Shown piece by piece: positions 35,032-44,418 of a DNA stretch of 64,000 bases; the stretch's first letter is position 1; each line of letters opens with the position of its first letter. The position numbers were made by a program, and so were the translations under genes. Origin of the DNA: Phycisphaerales bacterium (GTDB taxonomy: Bacteria > Planctomycetota > Phycisphaerae > Phycisphaerales > SM1A02); NCBI GenBank assembly GCA_009691915.1, contig SIAD01000004.1, forward strand, positions 62,001-126,000, given 5' to 3'. The notes below the pieces were generated by a model. That model did no database searches, was not told the origin of the DNA, and saw only the letters and a program-made list of their open reading frames with translations.

Positions 35032-37982
35032 CAGTCAACCTCCAGCAGTGCTGCGCGGGTCCCGGAGCGCTCGAGCAGGGCCGCGATGCGCTCTCCGTGG
35101 CGCAGGTCGCTGGCGCGAACCTCTCCGATCAAGCCCCGGAGCTCGCGATCCTTCTTCAGATAGTTGAGGGCAATCTGCGCCACCGCTGCGGACTCCATCG
35201 ACGCGAAGAAGTCGATCCCCTCGCGATAGACGATCCGGCTGGCCACGCTCTTCGCGACCACCCAGTCGAGGTACGCCGCGGGCAGTTCAGTGAAGATCCG
35301 TTCACCCACGGTGGCGGATAGTTCCCGAGGAAGGTGTTCGAGGATCACTTCTCGGTAGAGCTGCGATTCCTGTGCGTTCCACGAGGCCGCTGCGGGCTGC
35401 ATCGCGTCGGCGGCGGCGTTGATGGCGCGCGAGAGGCGGGTCGAGAGCTCGGGCAACGGCACCGAGGGATGGCGTCTCGCCTCGCCGAGCAGCACGACCG
35501 CTTCGTCCCGCGCTGCCTTACGGAGTTTCTCAAGAACCTGGGCCACGAATGTCGGTTTGATCCTGAGGAACTCCGCCTCGGTGAGGAGCATGCTCGAGGC
35601 GATCTCGAAGCTCGAGCACATGACGCCGCACTTGTTGGCGCTCGAGTCCTTGATGATCAACACGCCGACCCTCGACAGTTCGGTACGCGCTTCGGGAGTG
35701 AGGAACAGATTCGCCCCCTCCACGATGAGGGGGCTCGATGGCGTCCCATCGGCAGTGAGAAACTCGCGCCAGTTGCGCGAGTTGATCGTCGCAGGCCGTC
35801 CGCCGCCGGGAATGAAGGCGTCGGCGACCAGCCGATTGTGCAGCGTGTTTCGCAGCTGAACACCCTCAGGGTGGTCGGCCCTGACGATGCGCCCACGCAG
35901 GCTGAGCTTTGTGGCATCGAACTGGGCAATCGGCAGCCCGGCGTGGAACAGGCGAATGAGTTCCGTGTGGCTGAGCCCCTCGGGATCTTCCCCCACGCCG
36001 CTTCCGTCGGCCACGCCGACGATCCGCGCGTTTGCACCATAGTCGCGGTTGAGGATGCACATCATGTTGCCTGCGACATCCCCATCGGGTCCGCCGGTGA
36101 TCTTGACAGTGAATGGCCTTCGCGTGGGGTCGATCTCCTGCGCCGAAAGCGCGATCCTGAGGAAGACATTCACTCCTTCGCTGGTGACCCCGTACTCCTT
36201 GTGATTGATCCCGCCGTTGGGCTTGGAACTCATGAAGGCATTGGCCAGCGGGTAGCCACGGAATGCCGCGCGCTCGACGATCCACTCGATGTGCTCCGGA
36301 GTGATGTTCTCGTCCGGACCGAGGAAGATGAACTCGCGCGTCCCCAGCCGGTCGACCACTCTGGAAAGCGTCGACTCCTCGGGAGTGATGAGGTCGAGGA
36401 TCCCGTCCACGAACGCCTTGACCGAGCGATTGGTCTCGGCCGGTGGCTCCAGGATGATCGCCGCCTTGGCCCCGCCTTCGGGGATGTCCTTGTTCTTGAG
36501 TTGCTGCGCTGAGGCCAGACCGTACGCCTCGTCGTACAATCGCTCGGACTCGCGCTCGTAGAGGGCTGGTGTTTGCGGCTTCACGACACGGAGTCCGCCT
36601 CGCGCGATTTCCTTGAAGCGCACATGGAATCCATGGAACCCCCGGCCTTGGACGAAATACAGGCCATAAGGGACTTCGGGGCGCGAGGGGCCGTGCAGCA
36701 GCGCACCATCGAGCCGTAGCGCGAACGAGAATCGCTTGGCGACGAAAAAGTTCGTCCGGCGAACGGCGGCAATTGCCTTCAGAAGCGCGTGGAAAATGGT
36801 CGCAACATCGTCGCTCTCATTGAGGGCATCGATGTCCGCGCCGAGTGACGCGAGGGACTCCTCGAAGGCGACATCGCTGAGAAGTGTTCGCGGGTTGAAC
36901 CGAGCCGCGAAGAGGTCGATCGCCTGCTGGGAGATGGACAACCGCGAGAGCAGTGCGCCAACCACTCGGTCGCGGCTGAATGCCAACGCGTTGGTGGGGA
37001 CGAGCATCGCCCGGACGAGATCGGCGAACGCCAGCAGGGCTTCGCATTGGCTGAGCGAGAGGCTCGGTTTCTCGACGAGCGTCTCGAGAACCCTGAAGTC
37101 AAGCCACTTGATCCGTTCAAGTTCGTGACACAGCGCAGGCCAGCGCGGATCACTCGCGGAGATCGCGGTCTGATCGACCCACTGCACTAGGAAGCCAAGG
37201 AAAGTCACAGACCCGTGGGGGGGATCCTGCGCGAGGTCGAGGTGCGCTCGCACGATGTTGACGCCATGCCGGGTTAGTACGCGTGCCGCTCTCTCGAGCA
37301 TCGTCCTCGTTCTCGCATTTGAAACGGCGATAGTGATGCGGCTGGTTGAGGGGTCTCTCTCGCCCTCAAGTTCGACATGCGCGGCCTCGGTTCCGCTGAC
37401 GAGACGGAACTGGGAGTAGTGTCGGCAGAGACGCAGAGGGGTGACGGTTGTCAGGTACGAGGCGGAGCAGCCATCGAAGTAGGCGCGCAGTCCCGCCTCG
37501 GGGCAGTCGGGAGCGGCCGTGCGCGCGTAGGCGATCGCGTTCTCCGCCTTCGCGACTTGGGCGGGGTTCCGGTGGTCGTATGGTTCGCTGTCGCCGAACT
37601 CGAATGTGTCGATGACCAGCGAACCATCCCGCGACGTGTGGATCTTGGCGGAACGCAGCGACGCATCCAGCGGCAGGGCTCCCACGATCTCGGCGAGGAC
37701 CCCGGCGCGGTTGCCAGCCCGGATGGCCGTGATCGACTGCCCGTCGGTGCCTTTGATCAGAACATCGAGCGGGCGTCCGGATGTCCGCGCCGCGAGGATC
37801 GATCTCAGGTGCGACCGCTGGTCATCCGGCGAAGTGTCTTGGAAGTACATCGCGGGCATGTTGTCGAGGAACCACGGCACCACACTGGAGGCGGTCTCAC
37901 GGAACTCCGCGGCGAGGAGGTCGAGGAGGTCCGGCGTTGCCCCATGAGCGGCGCCCAAGGGAGTTGATCGAAGCGAACTCAT
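35031..37982 (-). CDS. Large NAD-specific glutamate dehydrogenase (L-GDH class)
   Basis: A 983-aa enzyme predicted to interconvert glutamate and 2-oxoglutarate plus ammonia with NAD. Diagnostic blocks are the ACT-like N-terminal region (RAGNRAGVLAEIVGAL), then in the catalytic half KNKDIPEGGAKAAIIL, GPDENITPEHIEWIVERA, SSKPNGGINHKEYGVTSEG, the NAD-domain segment VKITGGPDGDVAGNMMC and VEGANLFLTPEARTEL. The length fits the approximately 115-kDa subclass and is shorter than the 180-kDa GDHs of Proteobacteria and Streptomyces. It is first in a two-gene unit with the MuiA-family gene (ATGA overlap). ATG 37982 gives a complete N-terminus. Confidence 0.88.
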   Translation of the reverse strand: MSSLRSTPLGAAHGATPDLLDLLAAEFRETASSVVPWFLDNMPAMYFQDTSPDDQRSHLRSILAARTSGRPLDVLIKGTDGQSITAIRAGNRAGVLAEIVGALPLDASLRSAKIHTSRDGSLVIDTFEFGDSEPYDHRNPAQVAKAENAIAYARTAAPDCPEAGLRAYFDGCSASYLTTVTPLRLCRHYSQFRLVSGTEAAHVELEGERDPSTSRITIAVSNARTRTMLERAARVLTRHGVNIVRAHLDLAQDPPHGSVTFLGFLVQWVDQTAISASDPRWPALCHELERIKWLDFRVLETLVEKPSLSLSQCEALLAFADLVRAMLVPTNALAFSRDRVVGALLSRLSISQQAIDLFAARFNPRTLLSDVAFEESLASLGADIDALNESDDVATIFHALLKAIAAVRRTNFFVAKRFSFALRLDGALLHGPSRPEVPYGLYFVQGRGFHGFHVRFKEIARGGLRVVKPQTPALYERESERLYDEAYGLASAQQLKNKDIPEGGAKAAIILEPPAETNRSVKAFVDGILDLITPEESTLSRVVDRLGTREFIFLGPDENITPEHIEWIVERAAFRGYPLANAFMSSKPNGGINHKEYGVTSEGVNVFLRIALSAQEIDPTRRPFTVKITGGPDGDVAGNMMCILNRDYGANARIVGVADGSGVGEDPEGLSHTELIRLFHAGLPIAQFDATKLSLRGRIVRADHPEGVQLRNTLHNRLVADAFIPGGGRPATINSRNWREFLTADGTPSSPLIVEGANLFLTPEARTELSRVGVLIIKDSSANKCGVMCSSFEIASSMLLTEAEFLRIKPTFVAQVLEKLRKAARDEAVVLLGEARRHPSVPLPELSTRLSRAINAAADAMQPAAASWNAQESQLYREVILEHLPRELSATVGERIFTELPAAYLDWVVAKSVASRIVYREGIDFFASMESAAVAQIALNYLKKDRELRGLIGEVRASDLRHGERIAALLERSGTRAALLEVD

Positions 37983-38027
37983 CCCGTAAAACTACCCGTT
38001 CGCGTGCCGTCCATGCGGAGCCCTGAA

Positions 38028-38906
38028 ATGACAACCGTCACCATCGGAAACTTCGACGGAGTTCACATTGGGCATCAGGCGCTTCTGCGGCGCGCCACGG
38101 AGGTTGCGAATGGGGGAGAAATCGTCGCTGTGACCTTCGATTTGCACCCCGCGGGCATCCTGCGGGGGGTTGCCCCTGGGGAATTGATCCCCTTGGCCCA
38201 GCGGAAACTGCGGCTCCGTGAGGCGGGGGCGACCCGCATCGAGATCCTCCACGCGACGAAGGAACTTCTGGCGCTTGAACCCGAAGACTTCGTGAACTGG
38301 CTTCGAACGCGGATCAAGTTCACGACGGTCGTCGAAGGGGCGGACTTCCGCTTCGGCCGCGATCGCAGCGGCGGCGTTGCAACCCTTGAGCGGCTCGGCC
38401 AGCATCTGGGCTTTGAGGCGATCAAAGTCGATGAGGTCGAGGTCGCCCTGACTGATGGACATGTGGCGCGTGTGCGGAGCTCGACGATTCGCTGGCTGCT
38501 CTCCCAGGGACGGGTCGCGGACGCCGCCCGGATGCTCGGCCGTCCTCATCGTGTGTCGGGGATCGTCGTCGAAGGGATGCGCCGTGGGACCGTCATCGGA
38601 TTCCCGACGGCGAACATCGATGCACCGGGTGCGCTTCTTCCAGCCGACGGCGTGTATGCCGTGAGGGTCCACCTCGGCGACGGACGATCATGGCTCGGCG
38701 CCGCGAGTGTCGGCACGAACCCGACATTCGGCTCGGCGCCGCGCACGCTTGAAGTTCATCTTCTTGGGGCGCCCGAGGGCACGGATCTCTACGGCGCGCT
38801 CCTCAGCGTCGAGTTCACTGCATGGATTCGCGAAATGCTGGCGTTCGACTCGGTCGAACGGCTGGTCATCCAGATGCGGCGCGATTGCGATATGGTTGGC
38901 GCATGA
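38028..38906 (+). CDS. ribF: Bifunctional riboflavin kinase/FAD synthetase
   Basis: RibF phosphorylates riboflavin to FMN and adenylylates FMN to FAD. The N-terminal adenylyltransferase shows IGNFDGVHIGHQALL and AVTFDLHPAGIL; the C-terminal kinase has RRGTVIGFPTANID and SVGTNPTFGSAPRTLEVHLL. The protein is 292 aa, near the usual 300. ATG 38028 is preferred because a CGGAG ribosome site lies about 7 bases upstream and the Rossmann-like core starts right after; ATG 38004 and 38013 are in frame but less likely. It overlaps the following DHH gene by ATGA, the first of three coupled genes. Confidence 0.94.
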   Translation: MTTVTIGNFDGVHIGHQALLRRATEVANGGEIVAVTFDLHPAGILRGVAPGELIPLAQRKLRLREAGATRIEILHATKELLALEPEDFVNWLRTRIKFTTVVEGADFRFGRDRSGGVATLERLGQHLGFEAIKVDEVEVALTDGHVARVRSSTIRWLLSQGRVADAARMLGRPHRVSGIVVEGMRRGTVIGFPTANIDAPGALLPADGVYAVRVHLGDGRSWLGAASVGTNPTFGSAPRTLEVHLLGAPEGTDLYGALLSVEFTAWIREMLAFDSVERLVIQMRRDCDMVGA

Positions 38907-39940
38907 GCGAGTACCGATCGACCTGCGACCTCGGCGAGTTGGCACAGCGGGTGAAACTCGCGCGATCCGTCGCGGTGGTGAGCCACTCGCGCCCCGACGG
39001 CGACGCGGCGGGATCGATCCTCGCCGTGTCGCGCGCCTTACGGCTGCTGGGAACGCGGGTCGATGCGATATTCACGGGGGCGGTCGATCCCAACATTCTC
39101 GCGCTGGCCGAGGCGGGGGAAGTACGGCTCGACACGGCGGGGCCGATCGATCCGCTGGTCGAACTCGCCATCGTTGTGGACACCGGGTCTCAGAGCCAGT
39201 TGGAGCCGCTGGATGTCTGGCTCCGTGGCATGGGTGATCGGGTCCTGGGGATCGACCATCACGCGCGCGGCGAAGACATCGCGAGGCACCGTGTCGTCGA
39301 CACGAGCGCGGCTTCCACTACGCAGATTGTGACGAGGCTCATGGACCTCCTAGGTGTCGATGTTCGTAGCGCCGGTCCCGGGTGCCGCCGCACGATTGCT
39401 GAGGCGTTGTTTGTCGGACTGGCCACAGATACTGGATGGTTCCGCTATCAAAGCGCCGATGCCGCAGTGTTTGCCCTGGCGTCGCGGCTGCTTGACGCGG
39501 GGGTTGACCGCATCGCGCTCTACCAGGCGCTTGAGGAAAATGGGCGCGTGCCGAGGCTCGCCGCGACGGCGAGGGCGCTCGCATCGATCACCCATCATGC
39601 GGGCGGGCGGGCGATCCTGATGTCGCTCTCTCCCGCAGACTTTGCCGCCACGGAGGCCACCTCGGACGATGTCGGAGGTGTCGTCAACATTCCGCTCGAG
39701 ATCGGCAGTGTCGGACTCTCTGTGCTCTTGACGGAGACGAAGCCGGGAGTGACTAAGGCCAGCTTCCGCAGCAAGAGCCGCCCTGATGGAACGCCGTGGC
39801 TCAATGTCAGCGATTTTGCCAGCAAATTCGGCGGCGGCGGGCACGCCCTGGCGGCGGGGGCGCGGTTTGCGTGCGCCATCGACGAAGCGCGGACCCGTGT
39901 CGCCGACGCCATCGCGCGCGACGAGGGGTTGCTCCTGTGA
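38903..39940 (+). CDS. DHH/DHHA1 phosphoesterase (NrnA-like oligoribonuclease)
   Basis: A 345-aa metal-dependent phosphoesterase. The DHH motifs are SHSRPDGDAAGS (about 32-43), AIVVDTGSQ, GIDHHAR and the DHHA1 glycine-rich block FGGGGHALAAGARF near the C-terminus. NrnA-type members degrade short RNA (nanoRNA), pApA and pAp; which of these applies here is not readable from sequence. It overlaps ribF (ATGA) at its start and the HMA lipoprotein gene (GTGA) at its end, forming a compact operon. Confidence 0.9.
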   Translation: MSEYRSTCDLGELAQRVKLARSVAVVSHSRPDGDAAGSILAVSRALRLLGTRVDAIFTGAVDPNILALAEAGEVRLDTAGPIDPLVELAIVVDTGSQSQLEPLDVWLRGMGDRVLGIDHHARGEDIARHRVVDTSAASTTQIVTRLMDLLGVDVRSAGPGCRRTIAEALFVGLATDTGWFRYQSADAAVFALASRLLDAGVDRIALYQALEENGRVPRLAATARALASITHHAGGRAILMSLSPADFAATEATSDDVGGVVNIPLEIGSVGLSVLLTETKPGVTKASFRSKSRPDGTPWLNVSDFASKFGGGGHALAAGARFACAIDEARTRVADAIARDEGLLL

Positions 39941-40248
39941 ACTCGGCCATCCCCTGGACCGCGCAGGCGCGCCACCTTGCTCTGGCCATGTTCCTTGCGA
40001 TTCCTGCCTGTGATCCTCCGCCGCGGGAGTCCGTCACGCTCAAGTTCGATGTTGAGGGGATGCACTGCAAGGGGTGCGTCGAGGCGATCGACACCGAGGT
40101 CCGCGAAGTCGAAGGAGTGCGCGGTGTTCGAGTGTCCCTCGAAGAGCACTGCGCAGTTGTAGAAACTGATGGCGCGTCGCGCACGGCGGCGATCGAGTCG
40201 GCAATCCGCAGCCTCGGCTACACCGTCCGGCCGATTCCTGAGAGCTAG
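39937..40248 (+). CDS. Small lipoprotein with heavy-metal-associated (HMA/MerP-like) domain
   Basis: A 103-aa protein starting at GTG 39937, which overlaps the DHH stop (GTGA). A short hydrophobic signal (ARHLALAMFLAIPAC) ends in a probable lipid cysteine at residue 25. The mature part is a single HMA fold: VTLKFDVEGMHCKGCVEAID, with the metal-binding pair CKGC (44-47), then GVRGVRVSLEEHCAVVE and SAIRSLGYTVRP. It should bind a soft metal such as copper or mercury at the outer face of a membrane. The last four bases overlap the convergent RND gene. The P1B ATPase at 12759-14798 lacks its own HMA domain, but the two genes are far apart. Confidence 0.82.
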   Translation: MNSAIPWTAQARHLALAMFLAIPACDPPPRESVTLKFDVEGMHCKGCVEAIDTEVREVEGVRGVRVSLEEHCAVVETDGASRTAAIESAIRSLGYTVRPIPES

Positions 40249-42974
40249 ACACGCGCCGGTGGCGGCGCCCTGAGCCCCATCAGTCGCGGATAACGGTGGA
40301 GGAGCGCCGGGAGGAGTATCACGCTGGAGACGATGGTCGCCGCCGTCCCGAGGAGGATCAGCCACCCGAGGCTCCGAAGCCCCTGATGCGACGCGAAGAG
40401 CAGCGTTCCGAATCCGATCGCCGTCGTGGCGGCGCTCACGATGACCGCTCTCGTTGTCCAACCAAGCGCGCGAGGGTTGCCGGTCTCGCGCGCCCGATGC
40501 ATGAGATGGACGCTTGAGTCGATGCCGAAGCCCATCAGCATGGGGATTCCGAAGAAGTTGGCGAGATTCAGCGTGATCCCAAGGAGCGACATGATCCCGA
40601 GGGTCCACGCAAGCGCCACCAGGAGTGACACGACGCAGGTTGCGGTGGCCGCAATCGAACGGAAGTCAAGCCAGACGATGGCCGCCACAGCGAGCAGCGA
40701 GAGCGTCGACATCAGGATGAACGCGCTGCGCATGTCGATCAGCGACTCGTAGACGGTGATCGGAACACCCGTGGCATGCGCCGAGACAGCGCGGATCGCG
40801 GCGACGAACTGACTGAGAGGCGAGAACTCCCAGATGTCTTCGCGCGGCATCATCGAGACGAACATCCCTCCATCAAGTGAGACAAGGCGTGGGGCCAGTG
40901 CCGCAGGAAGACTCTCCCGAAGCGAGAGGCGCGATCCCTCGCCGATGGCGGTGAGCGCTGCAGCTGTCGTCAGTACCGCCCGTTCCGACCCTTGTGCGGC
41001 GGCGGCAGCAGTGCGCGGATCCGAAAGCGCGCCCGAGAGAGTCGTGAGCTGCTGGGCGATCCCACGCAGCGTTTCCATGTCCGCCTTGGACGCAGTCATC
41101 CACGCCAGTGCGGTCATCGTGTTCAGCTTCGCCGCAAGCGGTTCAATCACTGCGGCGGAGAGTGGCGGCGCGATGGCACTCGGTGAGAGTTGGGGACTCG
41201 ACGAGTGACCAAAGGCTGGAACGAGCGCCTCGGCGAGCTCCGCCCTCAACGCCACCCGCCGAGGCGTGTCGGCGCGAACGAGGTCGAGAACGCTGCGGAC
41301 TTGTTCGATGGCAGGCTGTTGTCTCGCGCGCTCGGAGATCTCCAGGACCTCTTCTTCGCTGCGCGCGATGACACCAGCGAACCACGACGCGCTCACCGAG
41401 TCTTCAAGGATGCGATTCTCCCACGCCACCGACGGCAGGCCATCAGCCTGCATGTGGAGGAGGTTGCTCTCGAATCGCAGGGCCGGGATGAGCGCTCCGA
41501 GAAGTCCGATCGCGCCCGCGCACCCGGCGAGTGTCCAGCCGGAGTGGAGGCGCGCTGCGCGTGATGGCGGCGCGCCGCAGGGTGCAGTGCTATCCATCTC
41601 CGCACGACGATCCTCGGCGTGGCGTCGCGCGGCGTGGGCGCCGCCGCGCCGGGCACGCCAGCGGTCGTAGATCAGAATCGACGCTGGGAGTGCCGTCGTC
41701 ATGACGGCTGCACAGATCAAGAGTCCAGTCCCGGCGATGACCCCAAGCTCGATGAGCCCGCCGAAATCCGTGAACACTGCGGTGAAAAACACTGCGGCGC
41801 TCGTCAGGGCTCCGGTCCAGATCGGGAGCGTGTTAGTCACAATTGCTCCCACGAGGGCGCGCTCCGGGTTCATGCGCTCCTTGAACTCGGTGTACCGCGC
41901 GACGAGATGAATCCCGTAGTCGATTCCGGCGCTGACGAGGACCAGCATGAATACAAGGCTCAGGAGATTTAGACGACCGACAAGAATCGCCGCAGCTCCA
42001 TAGGTGCATGCAAACCCAAGGCCGAGCGACAGGGTCGCCAAGAGCGCCGGGGCGGCACTCCGAAGGAGCCAGACGGTCAGAAGCGCGATGATGATTGCAG
42101 CGGCGAGGGTTCCACGCATCATGTCGCGGTTGCTCGTCGCCAGTTCGTCGGCCTGCAGGACTGGCTTGCCCGTGAGCCCAATCTCGACTCGTGGATGGTG
42201 TGGTGCGACCTCGTCGATGACTCCGCGGATCGCCCTCAGCGACTCGTCGATCGTCTCAAACGCCCCGAAGTCCTTGTCGGGAAGGATCTCGACGAAGTAC
42301 ATGAGACCGCTGGACGATTCGAGATACTTCGGTGAGAGGGGAGTGTTCAGCGACCCGCGTTCATCGTCTCCCGGCAAAAGTGACTCCAACTGAAAGATCG
42401 CCGCGGCGCCCGCTCGCTCGCGCGCGGCCGCGTCCATCGAGAGCCCGTCGCGGAGAAGGCGGTCGAGCGTGTTCGCCGCGGCGGTGGCGACAGAGACGGC
42501 GGAGGCATCGGATCCAAATGGAGCGAAGCCGTCCTTCGCCCCGGCGAGCTCCTCCAGTTCGCTGGTCGCAAGTGCGCGCGGCGCCATCCGCCACTGCTCA
42601 CTCGCCGAGATTGTGGCGTGAACTTCCCGCAGCGAGGCGATGCTCGCGAGCCGCGGTGCAAGTTCATCAACCGTCGCGCGCGCCGCGGCGGAGTTGCCTT
42701 TCGAGTCGACGGCGACATACAGGTACTCAAGGTCGCCGAATTCGGCGAGAAACGCCTGGTACTCCTTCATGAACGGCCGATCGCTCCGGATGAGCGAGTC
42801 GGTGTTGGCGTCAAGCGTGAGGCGCTGAACCGCGATCCAGCCAAGCAGCGCGGAGATCAGAAGCGTCGAGGCAAGAAAGACCCACGGGCGTGAGCCCACG
42901 AGGCGCGCGTAGGCCGCGAGGCCGGGGCGGGCATGCATGGCGGCATCGAGGTCATCCGGGTCGTCGCTACGCAT
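40245..42974 (-). CDS. hpnN: RND/MMPL-family transporter, HpnN-like
   Basis: A 909-aa inner-membrane transporter with two symmetric halves, each with one helix, a large periplasmic loop and about five more helices. Visible motifs include SAGIDYGIHLVARYTEF in the first half and GIPMLMGFGIDSSVHLMHRARE in the second. The first loop starts DANTDSLIRSDRPFMKEYQAF and the second FESNLLHMQADGLPSVAWENRIL, which resembles HpnN, the hopanoid shuttle. Its start, ATG 42974, overlaps the HpnO-like aminotransferase gene by 8 bases, strengthening a hopanoid link. A generic MMPL lipid exporter remains possible. Confidence 0.7.
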   Translation of the reverse strand: MRSDDPDDLDAAMHARPGLAAYARLVGSRPWVFLASTLLISALLGWIAVQRLTLDANTDSLIRSDRPFMKEYQAFLAEFGDLEYLYVAVDSKGNSAAARATVDELAPRLASIASLREVHATISASEQWRMAPRALATSELEELAGAKDGFAPFGSDASAVSVATAAANTLDRLLRDGLSMDAAARERAGAAAIFQLESLLPGDDERGSLNTPLSPKYLESSSGLMYFVEILPDKDFGAFETIDESLRAIRGVIDEVAPHHPRVEIGLTGKPVLQADELATSNRDMMRGTLAAAIIIALLTVWLLRSAAPALLATLSLGLGFACTYGAAAILVGRLNLLSLVFMLVLVSAGIDYGIHLVARYTEFKERMNPERALVGAIVTNTLPIWTGALTSAAVFFTAVFTDFGGLIELGVIAGTGLLICAAVMTTALPASILIYDRWRARRGGAHAARRHAEDRRAEMDSTAPCGAPPSRAARLHSGWTLAGCAGAIGLLGALIPALRFESNLLHMQADGLPSVAWENRILEDSVSASWFAGVIARSEEEVLEISERARQQPAIEQVRSVLDLVRADTPRRVALRAELAEALVPAFGHSSSPQLSPSAIAPPLSAAVIEPLAAKLNTMTALAWMTASKADMETLRGIAQQLTTLSGALSDPRTAAAAAQGSERAVLTTAAALTAIGEGSRLSLRESLPAALAPRLVSLDGGMFVSMMPREDIWEFSPLSQFVAAIRAVSAHATGVPITVYESLIDMRSAFILMSTLSLLAVAAIVWLDFRSIAATATCVVSLLVALAWTLGIMSLLGITLNLANFFGIPMLMGFGIDSSVHLMHRARETGNPRALGWTTRAVIVSAATTAIGFGTLLFASHQGLRSLGWLILLGTAATIVSSVILLPALLHRYPRLMGLRAPPPARV

Positions 42975-44418
42975 CGCGCGAGGTGTACAACGGCTCGCGC
43001 GCGTTCGGCTGGGCCTGTTCTCGCGCGGGTCGTGCCGGTCGTCGGATCGAGTTGGCGGCGATTCGCTGCACAACATCCCATCCCGGCCCCGGGAATCGGT
43101 GCAGCGCAGCCATCGTCGAGTCAAAGGCCCCGAGGAACCGATCGGCCTGCTCAATCGTCAGCGTCAGCGGTGGGGTCAGCTTGAGCACGCTGAGTCCGTG
43201 TCCCGCGACTTGCGTGAGGATCCGATGATCTTCCATCAATGGGATTGTGACCGCTTGTGTGAACAGGTTTCTGTCAAGTGTGGAGACCAGCTTCCAGGCG
43301 GCCATCAAGGGCAGGCTCTTGGGCTTCCCGAACTCGATCCCGATCATCAGCCCGCGCTGGCGAATCTCTCGCATGAACTCGTAGCGAGATTGCATGGCGC
43401 GGAGCCCGTGGGCGAGATGGGCGCCGGTAGAACGGGCGCGTTCGGCCAGGCGTTCGTCGTCATACACCGCGAGTGTTGCCAACGCTGCGACCATCGCCAG
43501 TGATCCCATGTGAAAGCTCGACGAGTGGACGATCGCCCTGTCCAAGCGCGAGAAGACGCTGTCCCAGACCCGTCGGGTCAGAAGGACTGCTCCTACTGGG
43601 ACGAATCCGCCCGAGAGTCCCTTGCTCAGCACGACCATGTCCGGCTCGATCGACCCCTCCTGATCGATGGCGAGGAACGATCCTGTCCGCCCCACCCCAG
43701 TCTGGACTTCGTCGACGACGAATAGTGTCTTGTGTCGCTTGCAGAGGCGCGAGGCTTCCTCAAGGTATCCCGGAGGCGGAATGTTGACTCCCTTCCCCTG
43801 AATCGGTTCGACAACAAAGGCTGCGACATCGCCGAGCGACAGCTCGCGCTCGAGGGCTTCAAGGTCCCCAAAGCCGACGCGGCGGATTCGGCCATCGAAC
43901 GGTCCGAATCCCTCGCGGAAGCTCTCGCATCCCGTGATCGCAAGCGCTCCTGAAGTAAGTCCATGGAAGGCGTTGTGCGTCGAGACAATCGTCGGCCGCC
44001 CGGAGGCACACTTCGCGAACTTGATTGCTGCTTCGATCCCTTCTGCCCCGGAGTTAGCGAAGAACACACGGTCGAGTCCGCGACCGACGCGCGACACGAG
44101 CGACGCGGCCAGCGCGCCCGCAAGCGGGGGCACTTCAAACTGCACCATCGACGGGTGGTCGCTCGCGAGCAGATCCGCGAGCGCCTTTCGCACGACGGGA
44201 TGGTTGCGTCCGATGTTGCAGACGGCGTACCCCCCGATCATGTCCAGATACTCCCGCCCCTCGCGATCCCAAAGCGAGCATCCACTTGCCCGGACATACT
44301 CCCGATCAAATCCGATGATCTTGAGGACCCGGGCCCAGAGGGGGTTCACATGCTCAGCGAACTGACCGACCCCGTCTGCGCGCAGGTCTTCGAACTGCGA
44401 CCCCAAGTCAAATGGCAT
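42967..44418 (-). CDS. hpnO: Class III aminotransferase, HpnO-like
   Basis: A 483-aa PLP enzyme of the ornithine/acetylornithine aminotransferase fold. The PLP site shows VVDEVQTGVGRTG (Asp236) and VVLSKGLSGGFVPVGAVLL (Schiff-base Lys266); FFANSGAEGIEAAIK binds the cofactor phosphate. The block SRLDRAIVHSSSFHMGSLAM followed by AALATLAV closely resembles HpnO, which aminates a hopanoid side chain to aminobacteriohopanetriol. The C-terminal 30 residues are an Arg/Pro/Ala-rich extension overlapping the RND gene by 8 bases. It overlaps pyrC by 11 bases upstream. Other class III aminotransferase functions cannot be excluded. Confidence 0.72.
   Translation of the reverse strand: MPFDLGSQFEDLRADGVGQFAEHVNPLWARVLKIIGFDREYVRASGCSLWDREGREYLDMIGGYAVCNIGRNHPVVRKALADLLASDHPSMVQFEVPPLAGALAASLVSRVGRGLDRVFFANSGAEGIEAAIKFAKCASGRPTIVSTHNAFHGLTSGALAITGCESFREGFGPFDGRIRRVGFGDLEALERELSLGDVAAFVVEPIQGKGVNIPPPGYLEEASRLCKRHKTLFVVDEVQTGVGRTGSFLAIDQEGSIEPDMVVLSKGLSGGFVPVGAVLLTRRVWDSVFSRLDRAIVHSSSFHMGSLAMVAALATLAVYDDERLAERARSTGAHLAHGLRAMQSRYEFMREIRQRGLMIGIEFGKPKSLPLMAAWKLVSTLDRNLFTQAVTIPLMEDHRILTQVAGHGLSVLKLTPPLTLTIEQADRFLGAFDSTMAALHRFPGPGWDVVQRIAANSIRRPARPAREQAQPNAREPLYTSRDA

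Noticed and set aside
35334-36512. 392-codon plus-strand open frame
   Set aside because: Antisense to the catalytic half of the glutamate dehydrogenase; no domain seen.
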